A model generated the notes under the pieces. It saw only the letters and a list, made by a program, of their open reading frames with translations. It had not been told where the DNA came from and made no database searches. Positions 55,035 through 64,000 of a stretch of 64,000 nucleotides of DNA are shown piece after piece. Source of the DNA: Ureibacillus chungkukjangi (GTDB lineage: Bacteria > Bacillota > Bacilli > Bacillales_A > Planococcaceae). The first letter of the stretch is position 1. The number at the start of each line of letters is the position of its first letter. The stretch lies in assembly GCF_003217295.1 (NCBI RefSeq), contig NZ_QJTJ01000014.1, positions 28,439 to 92,438 of the forward strand. The letters run 5' to 3'. A program made the translations under genes and the position numbers.

Positions 55035-55083
55035 TATAGCAAAATCCGCTTACATACTATACTCTCGTCGGAATTTTGCTATA
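55035..55083 (+). promoter_or_regulatory. Long inverted repeat upstream of alaR, candidate AlaR operator
   Basis: TATAGCAAAATCCG (55035-55048) and CGGAATTTTGCTATA (55069-55083) are inverted copies with one extra base, 20 nt apart, ending 35 nt before the alaR start. Half-site spacing of about three helical turns suits an Lrp-type octamer or dimer pair. Confidence 0.55.
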
Positions 55084-55118
55084 ATAAAAAATATTTAATA
55101 GCATATGGAGGTCTTTTA

Positions 55119-55619
55119 ATGAGACTAAATGAAAAGGAACTAGAAATCGTAGAAATTCTAGAAAAAGATGCCCGAATCGCAACTGAGGATATCGCTAAAA
55201 TGGTGGGCTTAAGTCTTGAAGAAACAACGGAGTCCATAAAAAAACTAGAGGAAAATAAAGTCATCGTTCGCTATATTTCCATTGTGGATTGGACAAAGGT
55301 TGAAGAGCACCCTGGTGTAAGAGCAATGATTGATGTAAAGGTGACACCAAAGCGTGGGGTTGGCTTTGATGAAATTGCTGAAAGAATTTATCGTTTTGAC
55401 GAAGTAAATTCTGTGTACTTAATGTCGGGTACATATGATCTATCGATTATTGTGGAAGGGAAATCCATGAATGAGGTGGCAAACTTTGTATCTCAAAAGC
55501 TCTCTACCTTAGATTCTGTTATCTCAACAACGACTCACTTCATTTTGAAGAAGTATAAGCATGATGGAATCATTTTCGAACCAGATAACAAAGACAAAAG
55601 AATTGTGGTGTCACCTTAA
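55119..55619 (+). CDS. alaR: Lrp/AsnC-family regulator AlaR
   Basis: A 166-aa regulator with an N-terminal winged helix-turn-helix (about 5-60, DARIATEDIAKMVGLSLEE) and a C-terminal ligand-binding RAM domain (about 75-150, VYLMSGTYDLSIIVEGKSM). Its stop overlaps the alaT start by 1 nt (TAATG). In Bacillus subtilis AlaR (YugG) activates alaT in response to alanine. The inverted repeat just upstream is a likely autoregulatory site. Confidence 0.9.
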   Translation: MRLNEKELEIVEILEKDARIATEDIAKMVGLSLEETTESIKKLEENKVIVRYISIVDWTKVEEHPGVRAMIDVKVTPKRGVGFDEIAERIYRFDEVNSVYLMSGTYDLSIIVEGKSMNEVANFVSQKLSTLDSVISTTTHFILKKYKHDGIIFEPDNKDKRIVVSP

Positions 55620-56788
55620 TGGAATCAACAAAACGTACGTATGTATCGAAATTGGTACATGATTTAAAGCCATCAGGAATTCGTCGCTTTTTCGATTTAG
55701 CAGCGGGAATGGAAGGTGTAATCTCTTTAGGGGTTGGGGAACCTGATTTTGTAACTCCCTGGCATATCCGTGAAGCGGCAATCACTTCCCTTGAACAGGG
55801 ATATACCTCCTACACACCGAATGCAGGATTATTAGAGTTACGCGAAGAAATTGCCTATTATATGAAAAGTCAATTTAATGTAGCCTATTCCCCTGCTGAT
55901 GAGATTATTGTAACTGTTGGTGCAAGCTCTGCTATCGATATTGCATTAAGAACAATTTTAGACCCGGGCGATGAAGTCATAGTTGTGGAACCATGCTTCG
56001 TATCTTATGTACCTATGGTCGAATTAGCTGGTGGTGTGGCTGTTCAAGTCCAAGCATTAAAAGAACATGATTTTAAAATTTTACCTGATCAAATCGAAGC
56101 AGTTATTACAGAAAAAACAAAAGCTATTATGCTATGCTCACCAAATAATCCTACCGGTACAATGTTAAGTAGAAGTGAATTACAGGGGCTAGCAGACTTA
56201 GCTAATAAATACGATTTATTAGTAATTGCCGATGAAATTTATGCAGAGCTAGCCTATGATGAAGAATATACAAGTATGGCAGCCATTGATGGAATGCTTG
56301 AAAGAACAATTTTAGTTTCTGGATTCTCAAAAGGCTTCGCCATGACAGGCTGGCGTCTAGGATTTGTTTGTGCTCCTGTTGAGATTTCAAATGCAATGCT
56401 GAAGGTTCACCAATATGGTTTAATGTGTGCTTCTACAATGTCACAATATGCTGCCATTGAAGCTCTGAAGCACGGTCGAGCAGATGTAGAAGAAATGGTA
56501 AAAAGCTACCGTCGACGCAGAAATTATATTGTACAGTCCTTTAACGAAATAGGATTAGAGTGTCATAAGCCTGGTGGAGCTTTCTATGCCTTCCCATCTA
56601 TCCAATCAACTGGGCTAACTTCTCAGGAATTTGCCGAAAAGCTATTATTGCAAGAAGGCGTAGCCGTTGTTCCAGGGGACGTATTCGGGGAAAGCGGCGA
56701 AGGTCACATCCGCTGCTCCTACGCCTCCTCACTAGAGCAGCTACAGGAAGCAGTTAAACGAATAAAACGGTTTATTGATTCACTTTAG
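55619..56788 (+). CDS. alaT: Alanine aminotransferase AlaT
   Basis: A 389-aa PLP fold-type I aminotransferase very close to Bacillus subtilis AlaT (YugH): KPSGIRRFFDLAAGMEGVIS, LGVGEPDFVTPWHIREA, CSPNNPTGTM, ADEIYAELAYDEE, the PLP lysine in SGFSKGFAMTGWRLGF, and the C-terminal HIRCSYASSLEQLQEA. It would make alanine from pyruvate with glutamate as donor. Co-translated with alaR. The alanine symporter gene converges on it. Confidence 0.92.
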   Translation: MESTKRTYVSKLVHDLKPSGIRRFFDLAAGMEGVISLGVGEPDFVTPWHIREAAITSLEQGYTSYTPNAGLLELREEIAYYMKSQFNVAYSPADEIIVTVGASSAIDIALRTILDPGDEVIVVEPCFVSYVPMVELAGGVAVQVQALKEHDFKILPDQIEAVITEKTKAIMLCSPNNPTGTMLSRSELQGLADLANKYDLLVIADEIYAELAYDEEYTSMAAIDGMLERTILVSGFSKGFAMTGWRLGFVCAPVEISNAMLKVHQYGLMCASTMSQYAAIEALKHGRADVEEMVKSYRRRRNYIVQSFNEIGLECHKPGGAFYAFPSIQSTGLTSQEFAEKLLLQEGVAVVPGDVFGESGEGHIRCSYASSLEQLQEAVKRIKRFIDSL

Positions 56789-56808
56789 AGCCTCTTAGTT
56801 ATCAATAT

Positions 56809-56850
56809 AAAAAAACGAATTCCCAAAATATCAGGAATTCGTTTTTTATT
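56809..56850. terminator. Bidirectional terminator between alaT and the symporter
   Basis: ACGAATTCC/GGAATTCGT perfect stem; A-run before and T-run after serve both convergent genes. Confidence 0.87.
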
Positions 56851-56854
56851 TATA

Positions 56855-58279
56855 TTATCGTTTTTCTTCTTCGTCTTCCCAACATTCAACATCACCGATA
56901 TTCGGAACATTTTTCTTGTAGAAGACTGGGTCTTTGCCTTGGTTACGTTGAGCAATATAGTCCTGGATAACTGGTTTTGCCACTTTCCAAAGCATTAAGA
57001 TTGCCAGTAAGTTAATGATCGCCATTATGGCCATGAAAAGGTCTGCTAAATCCCAAACAACTTGAACTTTCGCAACTGAACCAAACATAACAAAACCTAC
57101 AGCTAAAATACGGAAAATTAGTAAGCTTGTTTTAGAATCTTTGATAAACCCAATATTCGTCTCACCATAGAAGTAGTTTCCAATAACCGTACTGTAAGCA
57201 AATAAGAAAATAGCAATAGCTAAGAAAATTCCAGCCCATTCTCCTAAATTAGAAACTAAAGAAGCTTGTGTTAAATTAATAGAAGCTGCATCCGATTGAA
57301 GATATACATCACTCAATAGAACGATAGCTGCAGTTGAAGTACAAACGATTAATGTATCAATAAACACACCTAATGTTTGAATTAACCCCTGTTTAACCGG
57401 GTGAGACACTTCTGCTGTAGCTGCCGCGTTCGGTGCAGACCCCATACCAGCCTCATTTGAGAATAAACCACGTTTAATCCCATTCATAATTGCTGCCCCA
57501 ATCATCCCTGCAAATGCTTCTTCAAATCCAAAGGCAGATTTGAAAATTAAGGCAAACATACCTGGTAATTCTGTAATATTTAATACTACAACAACTAATG
57601 CAACAGCAATATAAGCAATCGCCATAACCGGTACGATTACTTGAGTAACGCTGACAATACGCTTTAATCCACCAAAAACAATAATGGCTGTTAAGATTGA
57701 GATGATAATACCAACTACAACACGATTTGTACCAAAGCTTTCTTCAAATGCAATAGTAATTGTGTTTGCTTGTACAGCGTTAAATACAAAACCATAAGTT
57801 AACGTAATTACTACTGCAAAAAGCACACCCATCCATCTCTTATTTAATCCTTTTTCCATATAATAAGCAGGACCACCACGGTACATGCCTGTGCTAGAAT
57901 CTTTGACTTTATACACCTGAGCTAATGTACTTTCAATTAATGCTGAAGCTCCACCAATTAAGGCAATCATCCACATCCAAAATACAGCACCTGGTCCTCC
58001 TAGCGCAATGGCTGTAGCAACCCCAGCAATATTACCAGTCCCGATACGAGATGCTGCCGAAATTGTAAATGCTTGGAATGAAGAGATCCCTTTCTTCTTC
58101 CCTGATTTATCTTTTGGTGATTTTTCAGTAAGTAGCTTGAACATTTCAGGGATTAATCTAAATTGTATTAATTTCGTTTTAAACGTAAAAAATAGTCCGA
58201 TTCCTACAAGTAAAACAATTAATACGTAAGAATACAAATATGTATTTACTGTTCCTAATATACTTTCAAACAAATTCAT
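56855..58279 (-). CDS. Sodium:alanine symporter (AGCS family, AlsT-like)
   Basis: A 474-aa membrane protein with about 11 helices that imports alanine or glycine with sodium. Conserved blocks are SRIGTGNIAGVATAIALGGPGAVFWMW, GMYRGGPAYYMEKGL, KRGLFSNEAGMGSAPNAAATA and FAYSTVIGNYFYGETN. The hydrophilic tail is acidic and ends WEDEEEKR. The ribosome site AAGGAGG is strong. Convergent with alaT, giving an import/synthesis alanine neighbourhood. Confidence 0.93.
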   Translation of the reverse strand: MNLFESILGTVNTYLYSYVLIVLLVGIGLFFTFKTKLIQFRLIPEMFKLLTEKSPKDKSGKKKGISSFQAFTISAASRIGTGNIAGVATAIALGGPGAVFWMWMIALIGGASALIESTLAQVYKVKDSSTGMYRGGPAYYMEKGLNKRWMGVLFAVVITLTYGFVFNAVQANTITIAFEESFGTNRVVVGIIISILTAIIVFGGLKRIVSVTQVIVPVMAIAYIAVALVVVVLNITELPGMFALIFKSAFGFEEAFAGMIGAAIMNGIKRGLFSNEAGMGSAPNAAATAEVSHPVKQGLIQTLGVFIDTLIVCTSTAAIVLLSDVYLQSDAASINLTQASLVSNLGEWAGIFLAIAIFLFAYSTVIGNYFYGETNIGFIKDSKTSLLIFRILAVGFVMFGSVAKVQVVWDLADLFMAIMAIINLLAILMLWKVAKPVIQDYIAQRNQGKDPVFYKKNVPNIGDVECWEDEEEKR

Positions 58280-58591
58280 AATCCTTCCTCCTTCATTTAT
58301 TTTCTACTAATTTGAGTACTTTCGAGTTAACTATTTCATATTCAATTAAGCGCTTAATTTTTTCCACATAATTCTTCATTCTAAAAATACTATTCATGCG
58401 CTTTCCTACTATTCTTAAAAAAAGAGACTATTTTCACTATAAATAAGGGTTTAACTTTTAGAATGATTGTACGAATACGAGAAAATATAAGTATTCAAAC
58501 ACTTTCAAATTATAACAGTATAATATTACAGAAGTAAAATATCAAAATTTTATTAATATTTCTATAATAAAACCATATAAAACAAAAGAAT
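58280..58591. other. Intergenic region upstream of the alanine symporter
   Basis: About 310 bp, strongly AT-rich, holding the symporter promoter. No ORF with ribosome site and no recognisable riboswitch. Confidence 0.4.
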
Positions 58592-58630
58592 CAAGCGCTG
58601 CTCTACCATAAAGGGATTTAGCAGCGCTTG
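58592..58630 (-). terminator. Terminator of the first chemoreceptor gene
   Basis: CAAGCGCTGCT and AGCAGCGCTTG perfect 11-bp stem with a 17-nt loop; minus-strand tail ATTCTTTTGTTTT. Confidence 0.75.
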
Positions 58631-58643
58631 AAAATTTAGATCC

Positions 58644-60329
58644 TTAAATTTTAAATTTGTTTACTAATTCACGAAGGTTTTCCGCTAGTTTAGATAAAGA
58701 AGCAGCTGCATTTGTTACTTCCTCTGTTGCAGCAAGCTGTTCTTCTGTTACTGCTGCAATTTGACCTGCATTATCTGAGGTTACCTTTGCTAACTGTGCA
58801 ACCTCCTCTATTGAAGCATTTACTTGCTGAACACTTGCTGATAACTCTTCGGAGATTGCTGAAAGCTCCTGTGTTTGCAAAGTAGAATCTCCGATAGAAG
58901 TTTTAATAACATTGAAGGTTTTACCCGTTTCTTCAGCTAAATTCACTCCGTTTGTTACCTCTTGGTTTGCTTCGTGCATCATTTGAACTGCATTTTCCGT
59001 CTCATTTTGAATTGTTTTAATGATTTCCGAAATCTGATTTGCGGAGGTTCTCGATTGTTCCGCAAGCTTACGTACTTCATCAGCTACTACTGCAAAGCCT
59101 TTTCCATGTTCACCTGCACGAGCCGACTCAATTGCTGCATTTAGTGCAAGTAAATTTGTTTGATCTGCGATACTTGTGATGACTTCTATAATATTGCCGA
59201 TTTCTTTTGATTTGCTCTCTAATTCTTGTATCACTTGATTTGTTTCTGAATTAGCTTGAGAAATTGTTTTCATTTGTTCAATAACATTCAGTACATTTTT
59301 ATAGCCCAATTCCGTATGGCTAGTAGACTCTATTGATGATTCTGCTACACTTGATGCATTATCTGCAATTCTTGTAATGGCTATAGTGATTTCATCGATG
59401 GCTTGTGCACTTTCCTCTGTATTTTTCCCTTGCACCTCAACATTTTTGGCTACCTCTGTAATAGAAACTGCCACCTGATTCGTTGCAGCGGTTGTTTCTT
59501 CAGAGCTTGCTAATAGTTCTTCTGCTGCATTCGAAAGCTGGATAGACGAAGTAGTCACTTCATTAATCATCATTTTTAGGTTTTGAGACATTTCATTAAA
59601 GTTTTCTGCTAAATCACTTAATTCATCGCCAGTTTTATCGTCAATAACTGCTGTAAAGTCACCCTCACCAGCCGATTGAAGAACCGTTGAAAGTCGATTT
59701 AATCGATTCTTTATTTTTCTTGTAAAGAATGATACGCCAATAATGGAAACAACGATAATAATCAATAATACGATCAAGAAAACTCTAAGTACTTTTGAAA
59801 TAATACTATCGATAATATCCTGAGCTGCTCCTACGTATAGTATCCCTACAATATCACCTTGTGCATTTTTTAACGGCATATAAGCTGCTTGATAAATATT
59901 TCCTTGTACATTTGCTTCACCTAAATAATTCTCACCTTTACCAATAACAATATCTGCAACCTCTTGTGAAATTTGTGTACCAAGAACACGTTCGCCGTCC
60001 TTCATAACGTTTGTTGCAACACGTGTATCTCCTTGGAAAATTGTCACAGTATCACCAGTGTCCGCTCCGATTGCGTCTACTAGACCTGCATTTTCGTTCA
60101 TCAAAGTAGCCCCTTTATATAACTGGTTATCTTTGATTTCCCAATCTCCTGGATATGTACTATCAATATAATTTAAGGATAACTTTAAATCTCCCTCTGC
60201 TTTTTGAATGGCAAATTGCTTAATGCCGGCTCGCACTTCATTATTTACTACAAGTCCAATGACAGTTGATAGTAAAAGGATAACGAGAATAACAATTATA
60301 TTTATTTTAGTACCTAGCTTAAGTTTCAT
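58644..60329 (-). CDS. Methyl-accepting chemotaxis protein, Cache-type sensor
   Basis: A 561-aa transmembrane chemoreceptor: helix 1 (about 8-28), an extracellular Cache_3/Cache_2-type domain (about 30-180, containing [12 protein letters not shown] and [19 protein letters not shown]), helix 2 (about 183-208), HAMP, and a signalling domain with the conserved tip [23 protein letters not shown] at 60329 is chosen with AAGGA upstream. Senses a small ligand directly and signals to CheA; the fold suggests organic acids, but the ligand is unknown. Confidence 0.92.
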   Translation of the reverse strand: MKLKLGTKINIIVILVILLLSTVIGLVVNNEVRAGIKQFAIQKAEGDLKLSLNYIDSTYPGDWEIKDNQLYKGATLMNENAGLVDAIGADTGDTVTIFQGDTRVATNVMKDGERVLGTQISQEVADIVIGKGENYLGEANVQGNIYQAAYMPLKNAQGDIVGILYVGAAQDIIDSIISKVLRVFLIVLLIIIVVSIIGVSFFTRKIKNRLNRLSTVLQSAGEGDFTAVIDDKTGDELSDLAENFNEMSQNLKMMINEVTTSSIQLSNAAEELLASSEETTAATNQVAVSITEVAKNVEVQGKNTEESAQAIDEITIAITRIADNASSVAESSIESTSHTELGYKNVLNVIEQMKTISQANSETNQVIQELESKSKEIGNIIEVITSIADQTNLLALNAAIESARAGEHGKGFAVVADEVRKLAEQSRTSANQISEIIKTIQNETENAVQMMHEANQEVTNGVNLAEETGKTFNVIKTSIGDSTLQTQELSAISEELSASVQQVNASIEEVAQLAKVTSDNAGQIAAVTEEQLAATEEVTNAAASLSKLAENLRELVNKFKI

Positions 60330-60389
60330 ATAATACATCCTTATCATTTAATTTTGATTTTCAAATTTCCTATCTAGCCTTTAATACGT

Positions 60390-60782
60390 TCAGGTTTGTG
60401 ATTGGAAGGTCCAATAATTGTTTAATATAAAGTTCACAACAGGAATCACCAGAATGGTAACTAATTCACCTATGACATAATGGAGATTGAAAAGATGAAC
60501 TATGACAAACATTAATAGAAAATTTAAAAGAAACCCTATTGCTGACACAGTCGTAAAGCGAAGGGCTCTTTGTCGAGTAATGATGCTTCCAAATGTATAT
60601 TTAACATTTAGAAAGAACGATACAATCGTCATAATGATAAATGAAAGTGCAGAACTCACTACAGGATCCATATACAGACCTTCAATAAAAATAAACACTG
60701 AAATAAAATAAATTAATGTACATATACAGCCGACAAAGCTATATTTCAAAAACTTTGTAAACAATGTTTTGCTTAATATCAT
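60390..60782 (-). CDS. GtrA-family small membrane protein
   Basis: A 130-aa protein with four transmembrane helices and the GtrA pattern FLKYSFVGCICTLIYF at the start and VPVVNFILNNYWTFQ at the end. The family helps flip or anchor lipid-linked sugars for wall polysaccharide decoration. No glycosyltransferase lies next to it. It may be co-transcribed with the lysyl-PG-synthase-like gene just upstream (62 nt gap). Confidence 0.88.
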   Translation of the reverse strand: MILSKTLFTKFLKYSFVGCICTLIYFISVFIFIEGLYMDPVVSSALSFIIMTIVSFFLNVKYTFGSIITRQRALRFTTVSAIGFLLNFLLMFVIVHLFNLHYVIGELVTILVIPVVNFILNNYWTFQSQT

Positions 60783-60844
60783 GACTTCTCTTCCGAATCT
60801 CCTTTAAAATGCAGACTTACTATCTATTAGTAGAATCTTAACTT

Positions 60845-61939
60845 TCAATCAAAGACCTTCCTAGCAATATTCTTTTTTAAGATAGTATTAGGCTGTCGTT
60901 TATTTCGATTGATTAATAGAATTAATTGCAAAAAGACAATGGGTAAAAGAGATTTTTTATATGCAAGATATTTAGGCTCCCAATCTGTTGCAAATTTACC
61001 TTTAAACTCCTTCAAGCCTTTAAAATTATATTTTTTATTTCCATAACGATAGACATACTGAAGTAACTTTTCACTAATAAATGAATCCTCGCAATTGCCT
61101 ACATTGGCTAACGGCGCCATACCCAAGCTGCACTTATGGAAGCCTGACTCTTTTGCCCATAGAATTATATTTGTAAATAAAACATCCATTGTCCCATGTG
61201 GACTTTGTTTACAATTTCTCATTAAGTCAATAGTGACCGTCTGCTTATAATTTGTTGGTAACGTGGCAAAAGCGATAATTTTTCCTTGTGGATCCTGCAT
61301 TAGTGCAATCGGGAAACGGGAAACATAATCCTCATAAAAAGAAACCACCGAAAAACCCTTCTCCTTTTCAGTTCCAAGCCAGCATTGTGAAATGCTCTTT
61401 ATATCGGAAATATGCTGTGGAGAATGTGGTGGTTGTAGAACCCTAAATGTAAAGCCATTTCGGGTAAATTTATTTAATCTAGTTCGTAGCTTTGCTCCCC
61501 TTTTCCCATCTAAAGAAAAAGAGTTTAGCTCAATAAGTGCTTCTTCACCTAACTTCATAAATCGAAAACCCGCATCATGATAGAGTTGCATATAACGGGG
61601 ATTTACCTGATAGTAAATCGGCTTTACCCTGTTTTTTTTACAAAACTCATTGAATTCTTTTATAGCCTTGTGGAAATTCGATTCTGTGCCTAAAGGATCG
61701 CCCAGTACTACATATTTATCGAAAATTTTCTTATACACAATCAACACATTCAAGTCTTTTGTCCAAAACTGTTTTTTATCTTTTAAAAAGATTAAATGTG
61801 ATACATGGTTACCCCCGTTCTTTTTAAAAAAAGTGAGCAAATCATCATACTGAACGTGTACCTGATTTTCTGATAAACCTCTCTTCATAAGCTTTTTTTG
61901 AGAGTTAGAAATAGAAATGAGGCTTTTCATTGAAACCAT
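60845..61939 (-). CDS. Phosphatidylglycerol lysyltransferase-like protein (DUF2156 domain only)
   Basis: A 364-aa protein equal to the C-terminal synthase domain of MprF, without the N-terminal flippase helices. VVLGDPLG, IYYQVNPRYMQLYHDAGF, GAKLRTRLNKF and the late MAPLANVG block fit the tandem-GNAT (DUF2156) fold that transfers an aminoacyl group from tRNA to phosphatidylglycerol. A C-terminal basic, weakly hydrophobic tail (SLLPIVFLQLILLINRNKR) may tether it to the membrane. The GGAGG ribosome site fixes the start. Substrate could also differ from lysine. Confidence 0.85.
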   Translation of the reverse strand: MVSMKSLISISNSQKKLMKRGLSENQVHVQYDDLLTFFKKNGGNHVSHLIFLKDKKQFWTKDLNVLIVYKKIFDKYVVLGDPLGTESNFHKAIKEFNEFCKKNRVKPIYYQVNPRYMQLYHDAGFRFMKLGEEALIELNSFSLDGKRGAKLRTRLNKFTRNGFTFRVLQPPHSPQHISDIKSISQCWLGTEKEKGFSVVSFYEDYVSRFPIALMQDPQGKIIAFATLPTNYKQTVTIDLMRNCKQSPHGTMDVLFTNIILWAKESGFHKCSLGMAPLANVGNCEDSFISEKLLQYVYRYGNKKYNFKGLKEFKGKFATDWEPKYLAYKKSLLPIVFLQLILLINRNKRQPNTILKKNIARKVFD

Positions 61940-62185
61940 GGGTATTTCCTCCTGTTAATATAACAACATTATCTTTTCTGATAATATCACATAGTAAGTT
62001 GTATGGATAGATAGCAATTTTTAACTATAAATTCTAAAAATATTAACATTAATAATTGGAATATATTAGTCACAAAAAAACTAAAGTCCTAGTATTAACA
62101 ATCACATTTATTTATCGATATAACCATATGAAGATGATTTATAAAAATCTATCAACCATGAATAACAACAAAGGAGAAAAACATC

Positions 62186-63892
62186 ATGAAGTGGATCAAA
62201 AATTTAAAACTAAACCAGAAGTTTACAATGCTTTTGGTTGTTACATTAGTTAGCCTTTTATTAATTGGCAGCATCAGCTTTTTCCAATTTAAAAAAATGG
62301 GCGATTCGTTGGAGGATATGTATGATAATAAACTTCTGCCGATAGAGACAGTGACTCAAATGAAAAACAATTCACAATATGTACGTTTGGCATTAATTGA
62401 GTTAATGATTAATACAGAAGCAAATCGCAACGAGGAGCTACTAACGGCAGTTGGAGATAGACTTGATGCTAACAAAGAGTTAAGAGCGTCTTATCAAACA
62501 GATAATCCTGAAGAGCTTGAAATATTGACATCAATCGAAGTATTAATTACTGAATTCAATAAATATAAAGATGAACTGCTTGATTTAGCCAATAAAAATC
62601 AAAATGCTGAAGGTTATGCACTTTATGTAGCAAAGGTCGCTCCGATTTTCAATGATTTAGATGATAATTATACTAAGATTATTGATATAAATAGTAACGA
62701 TGCTAAATTAGTTAACGATGAAAACGAAAAAGAAATCCAAGCATCAAATATCCTATTACTAGTAGTTATCGCGATAGCACTAGCTTTATATGTAGGGATC
62801 AGCTGGATTATTGCTCAAGCGATTTCTAAGCCAACTCAAGAAATGGAAAAGCTAATGATCAAAGCAGCGCAAGGAGATTTAACAGTTCAGAGTACATATG
62901 TATCTAAAGATGAAATTGGTTCACTTTCACATTCATTTAACGATATGCTTACTCAATTAAAGCAGCTCATTATGAATGTACGTGAATCTTCTGACCAAGT
63001 AGCAGCTTCTTCAGAGCAATTAATCGCAAGTGCTGAAGAAACTAGTAATGCATCTCAACACATTGCAGAAGCTAGTACTTATTTAGCTGCTGGTTCTGAA
63101 AGTGCTGTGAAGCATACAGATGAAATTTCTATTTCTACACAAGAAACAGCGATGAGTATTAGCCATATCGCTAATTCCATTTCACTAGTTTCTGAAGAGT
63201 CAAATGCAACAACTGAAGAATCAGAACGTGGAAATATAGCATTAAATAAAACCATCGAGCAAATGAAATCTATCAATAGTACTGTATTAGCTTCATCAAA
63301 TGTTATTAAGGATCTTGGCAGTCGCTCATCTGAGATTGAGAAAATTGTAGGGGTTATCTCTGGTATTTCAGAGCAAACAAATTTATTAGCTTTAAATGCA
63401 GCAATCGAGGCAGCACGAGCTGGTGAAAACGGTAAAGGATTCGCTGTTGTAGCCGAAGAAGTTAGAAAGCTTGCTGAAGAATCAAGACGTTCTGCTGAAC
63501 AGATTACTCACCTAATTTTAGATATTCAAAACAGCACAATGGAAGCTGTTGCTTCAATGGAACAATGTACATCAGAAGTAGAGACAGGTCTTCATTTAAT
63601 CAATGAAACAGGGGAATCCTTCGGAAAAATCCTGCTTTCTGCTACAGATGTATCAAAAAAATCAGAAGAAGTATCTGCTACATCCGAGCAAATTGCAGCT
63701 TCTGTTGAAGAAATGAGCAGTAAAATCTTGAATGTTTCAAAGAGTGCTGAAGAAGCATCTTCAAATTCACAAACTGTAGCAGCTGGTGCTGAGGAACAGC
63801 TTGCATCTATGCAGGAAATTACAGCCTCTGCCCACGCCCTTGCAAAAATGGCCGAAGACTTACGCAGCGTTGTGAACACATTTAAAATCTAG
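62186..63892 (+). CDS. Methyl-accepting chemotaxis protein, four-helix-bundle sensor
   Basis: A 568-aa chemoreceptor: helix 1 (about 13-31), an extracellular four-helix-bundle (4HB_MCP) sensor (about 35-185), helix 2 (about 189-211), HAMP, and a cytoplasmic domain with tip [28 protein letters not shown] precedes the start. The sensor type differs from the Cache receptor at 58644, so the two respond to different cues, though the signalling halves are very similar. Confidence 0.92.
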   Translation: MKWIKNLKLNQKFTMLLVVTLVSLLLIGSISFFQFKKMGDSLEDMYDNKLLPIETVTQMKNNSQYVRLALIELMINTEANRNEELLTAVGDRLDANKELRASYQTDNPEELEILTSIEVLITEFNKYKDELLDLANKNQNAEGYALYVAKVAPIFNDLDDNYTKIIDINSNDAKLVNDENEKEIQASNILLLVVIAIALALYVGISWIIAQAISKPTQEMEKLMIKAAQGDLTVQSTYVSKDEIGSLSHSFNDMLTQLKQLIMNVRESSDQVAASSEQLIASAEETSNASQHIAEASTYLAAGSESAVKHTDEISISTQETAMSISHIANSISLVSEESNATTEESERGNIALNKTIEQMKSINSTVLASSNVIKDLGSRSSEIEKIVGVISGISEQTNLLALNAAIEAARAGENGKGFAVVAEEVRKLAEESRRSAEQITHLILDIQNSTMEAVASMEQCTSEVETGLHLINETGESFGKILLSATDVSKKSEEVSATSEQIAASVEEMSSKILNVSKSAEEASSNSQTVAAGAEEQLASMQEITASAHALAKMAEDLRSVVNTFKI

Positions 63893-63910
63893 AAGTTAGT
63901 AAGACATCGA

Positions 63911-64000
63911 GTAGGAGGGAGTGATTAACTCCCGACCTCTCACACCACCGTACGTACGGTTCCGTATACGGCGGTTCAATTAAGATGAATAACGCAAAGT
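63911..64000 (-). mobile_element. 3' end of a group II intron (domains V and VI), partial
   Basis: Read on the minus strand, an intron domain V hairpin, CCGCCGTATAC-GGAA-CCGTACGTACGGTGG (about 63944-63977), has a GNRA loop and a CGC-containing lower strand as in group IIC introns. Domain VI (GGGAGT/ACTCCC, 63917-63933) follows, ending CCTAC at 63911. The rest of the intron and its reverse transcriptase lie past the window edge. The 3' exon begins just after the chemoreceptor stop codon. Confidence 0.7.

Overview
The window looks like a chromosomal segment of an endospore-forming, low-GC Firmicute, most likely a Lysinibacillus/Solibacillus-type member of the Planococcaceae (Caryophanaceae). 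The main clues are sporulation genes (prkA, yhbH, spoVR, cotJABC, alpha/beta- and gamma-type SASPs), an S-layer-homology exoenzyme, and a racemase plus D-aspartate-ligase pair that would make the L-Lys-D-Asp peptidoglycan bridge typical of that family. The genus call is inference; no rRNA or tRNA gene was seen.

Layout. 1-5.3 kb: M29 aminopeptidase, DEAD-box helicase, a 52-bp tandem-repeat array, then aslA-racD. 5.6-9.6 kb: a fatty-acid oxidation operon (acyl-CoA dehydrogenase, acyl-CoA ligase, thiolase). 9.9-16.7 kb: small accessory genes, including a GNAT enzyme, a glutathionyl-hydroquinone-reductase-like protein, two gamma-SASP-type genes, a phosphoesterase and membrane transporters. 17-21.4 kb: an RNase J paralogue and two unrelated catalases facing away from a PerR-like box. 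21.5-28 kb: sporulation cluster, with spoVR, yhbH and prkA on the minus strand and cotJABC divergent from them. 28-33.2 kb: DMT permease, aspartase/fumarase-type lyase, and a 788-aa two-domain isoprenoid synthase. 33.4-44.6 kb: DUF1540, GNAT, DUF4097, an LLM oxidoreductase, a GGDEF-EAL protein, NrnB, orphan genes, an SLH-anchored nucleotidase and a SASP. 44.9-51.2 kb: lysine riboswitch and dapA, aminotransferase, a hidden 46-aa gene, two dehydrogenases, YkuK. 51.3-58.3 kb: a second M29 aminopeptidase, SstT, YehS, alaR-alaT and a Na+/alanine symporter. 58.6-64 kb: two chemoreceptors flanking GtrA and a lysyl-PG-synthase-like protein, then the 3' end of a minus-strand group II intron cut by the window edge.

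How genes work together. RacD would make D-Asp and AslA would attach it to cell-wall precursors. DapA, under lysine-riboswitch control, feeds lysine/DAP synthesis, and the lyase at 29.3 kb also handles aspartate or fumarate. AlaR/AlaT and the convergent alanine symporter form an alanine module. PrkA/YhbH/SpoVR and CotJ are mother-cell sporulation functions, and SASPs protect or provision the spore core.

Most interesting items: the two-domain isoprenoid synthase, whose N-terminal half carries its own pair of Asp-rich motifs at prenyltransferase spacing; the apparent non-AUG start of prkA; the 52-bp array with a 104-bp higher-order period; a three-hairpin element between cotJB and cotJC; and a mini-ORF ending Lys-Lys between the lysine riboswitch and dapA.
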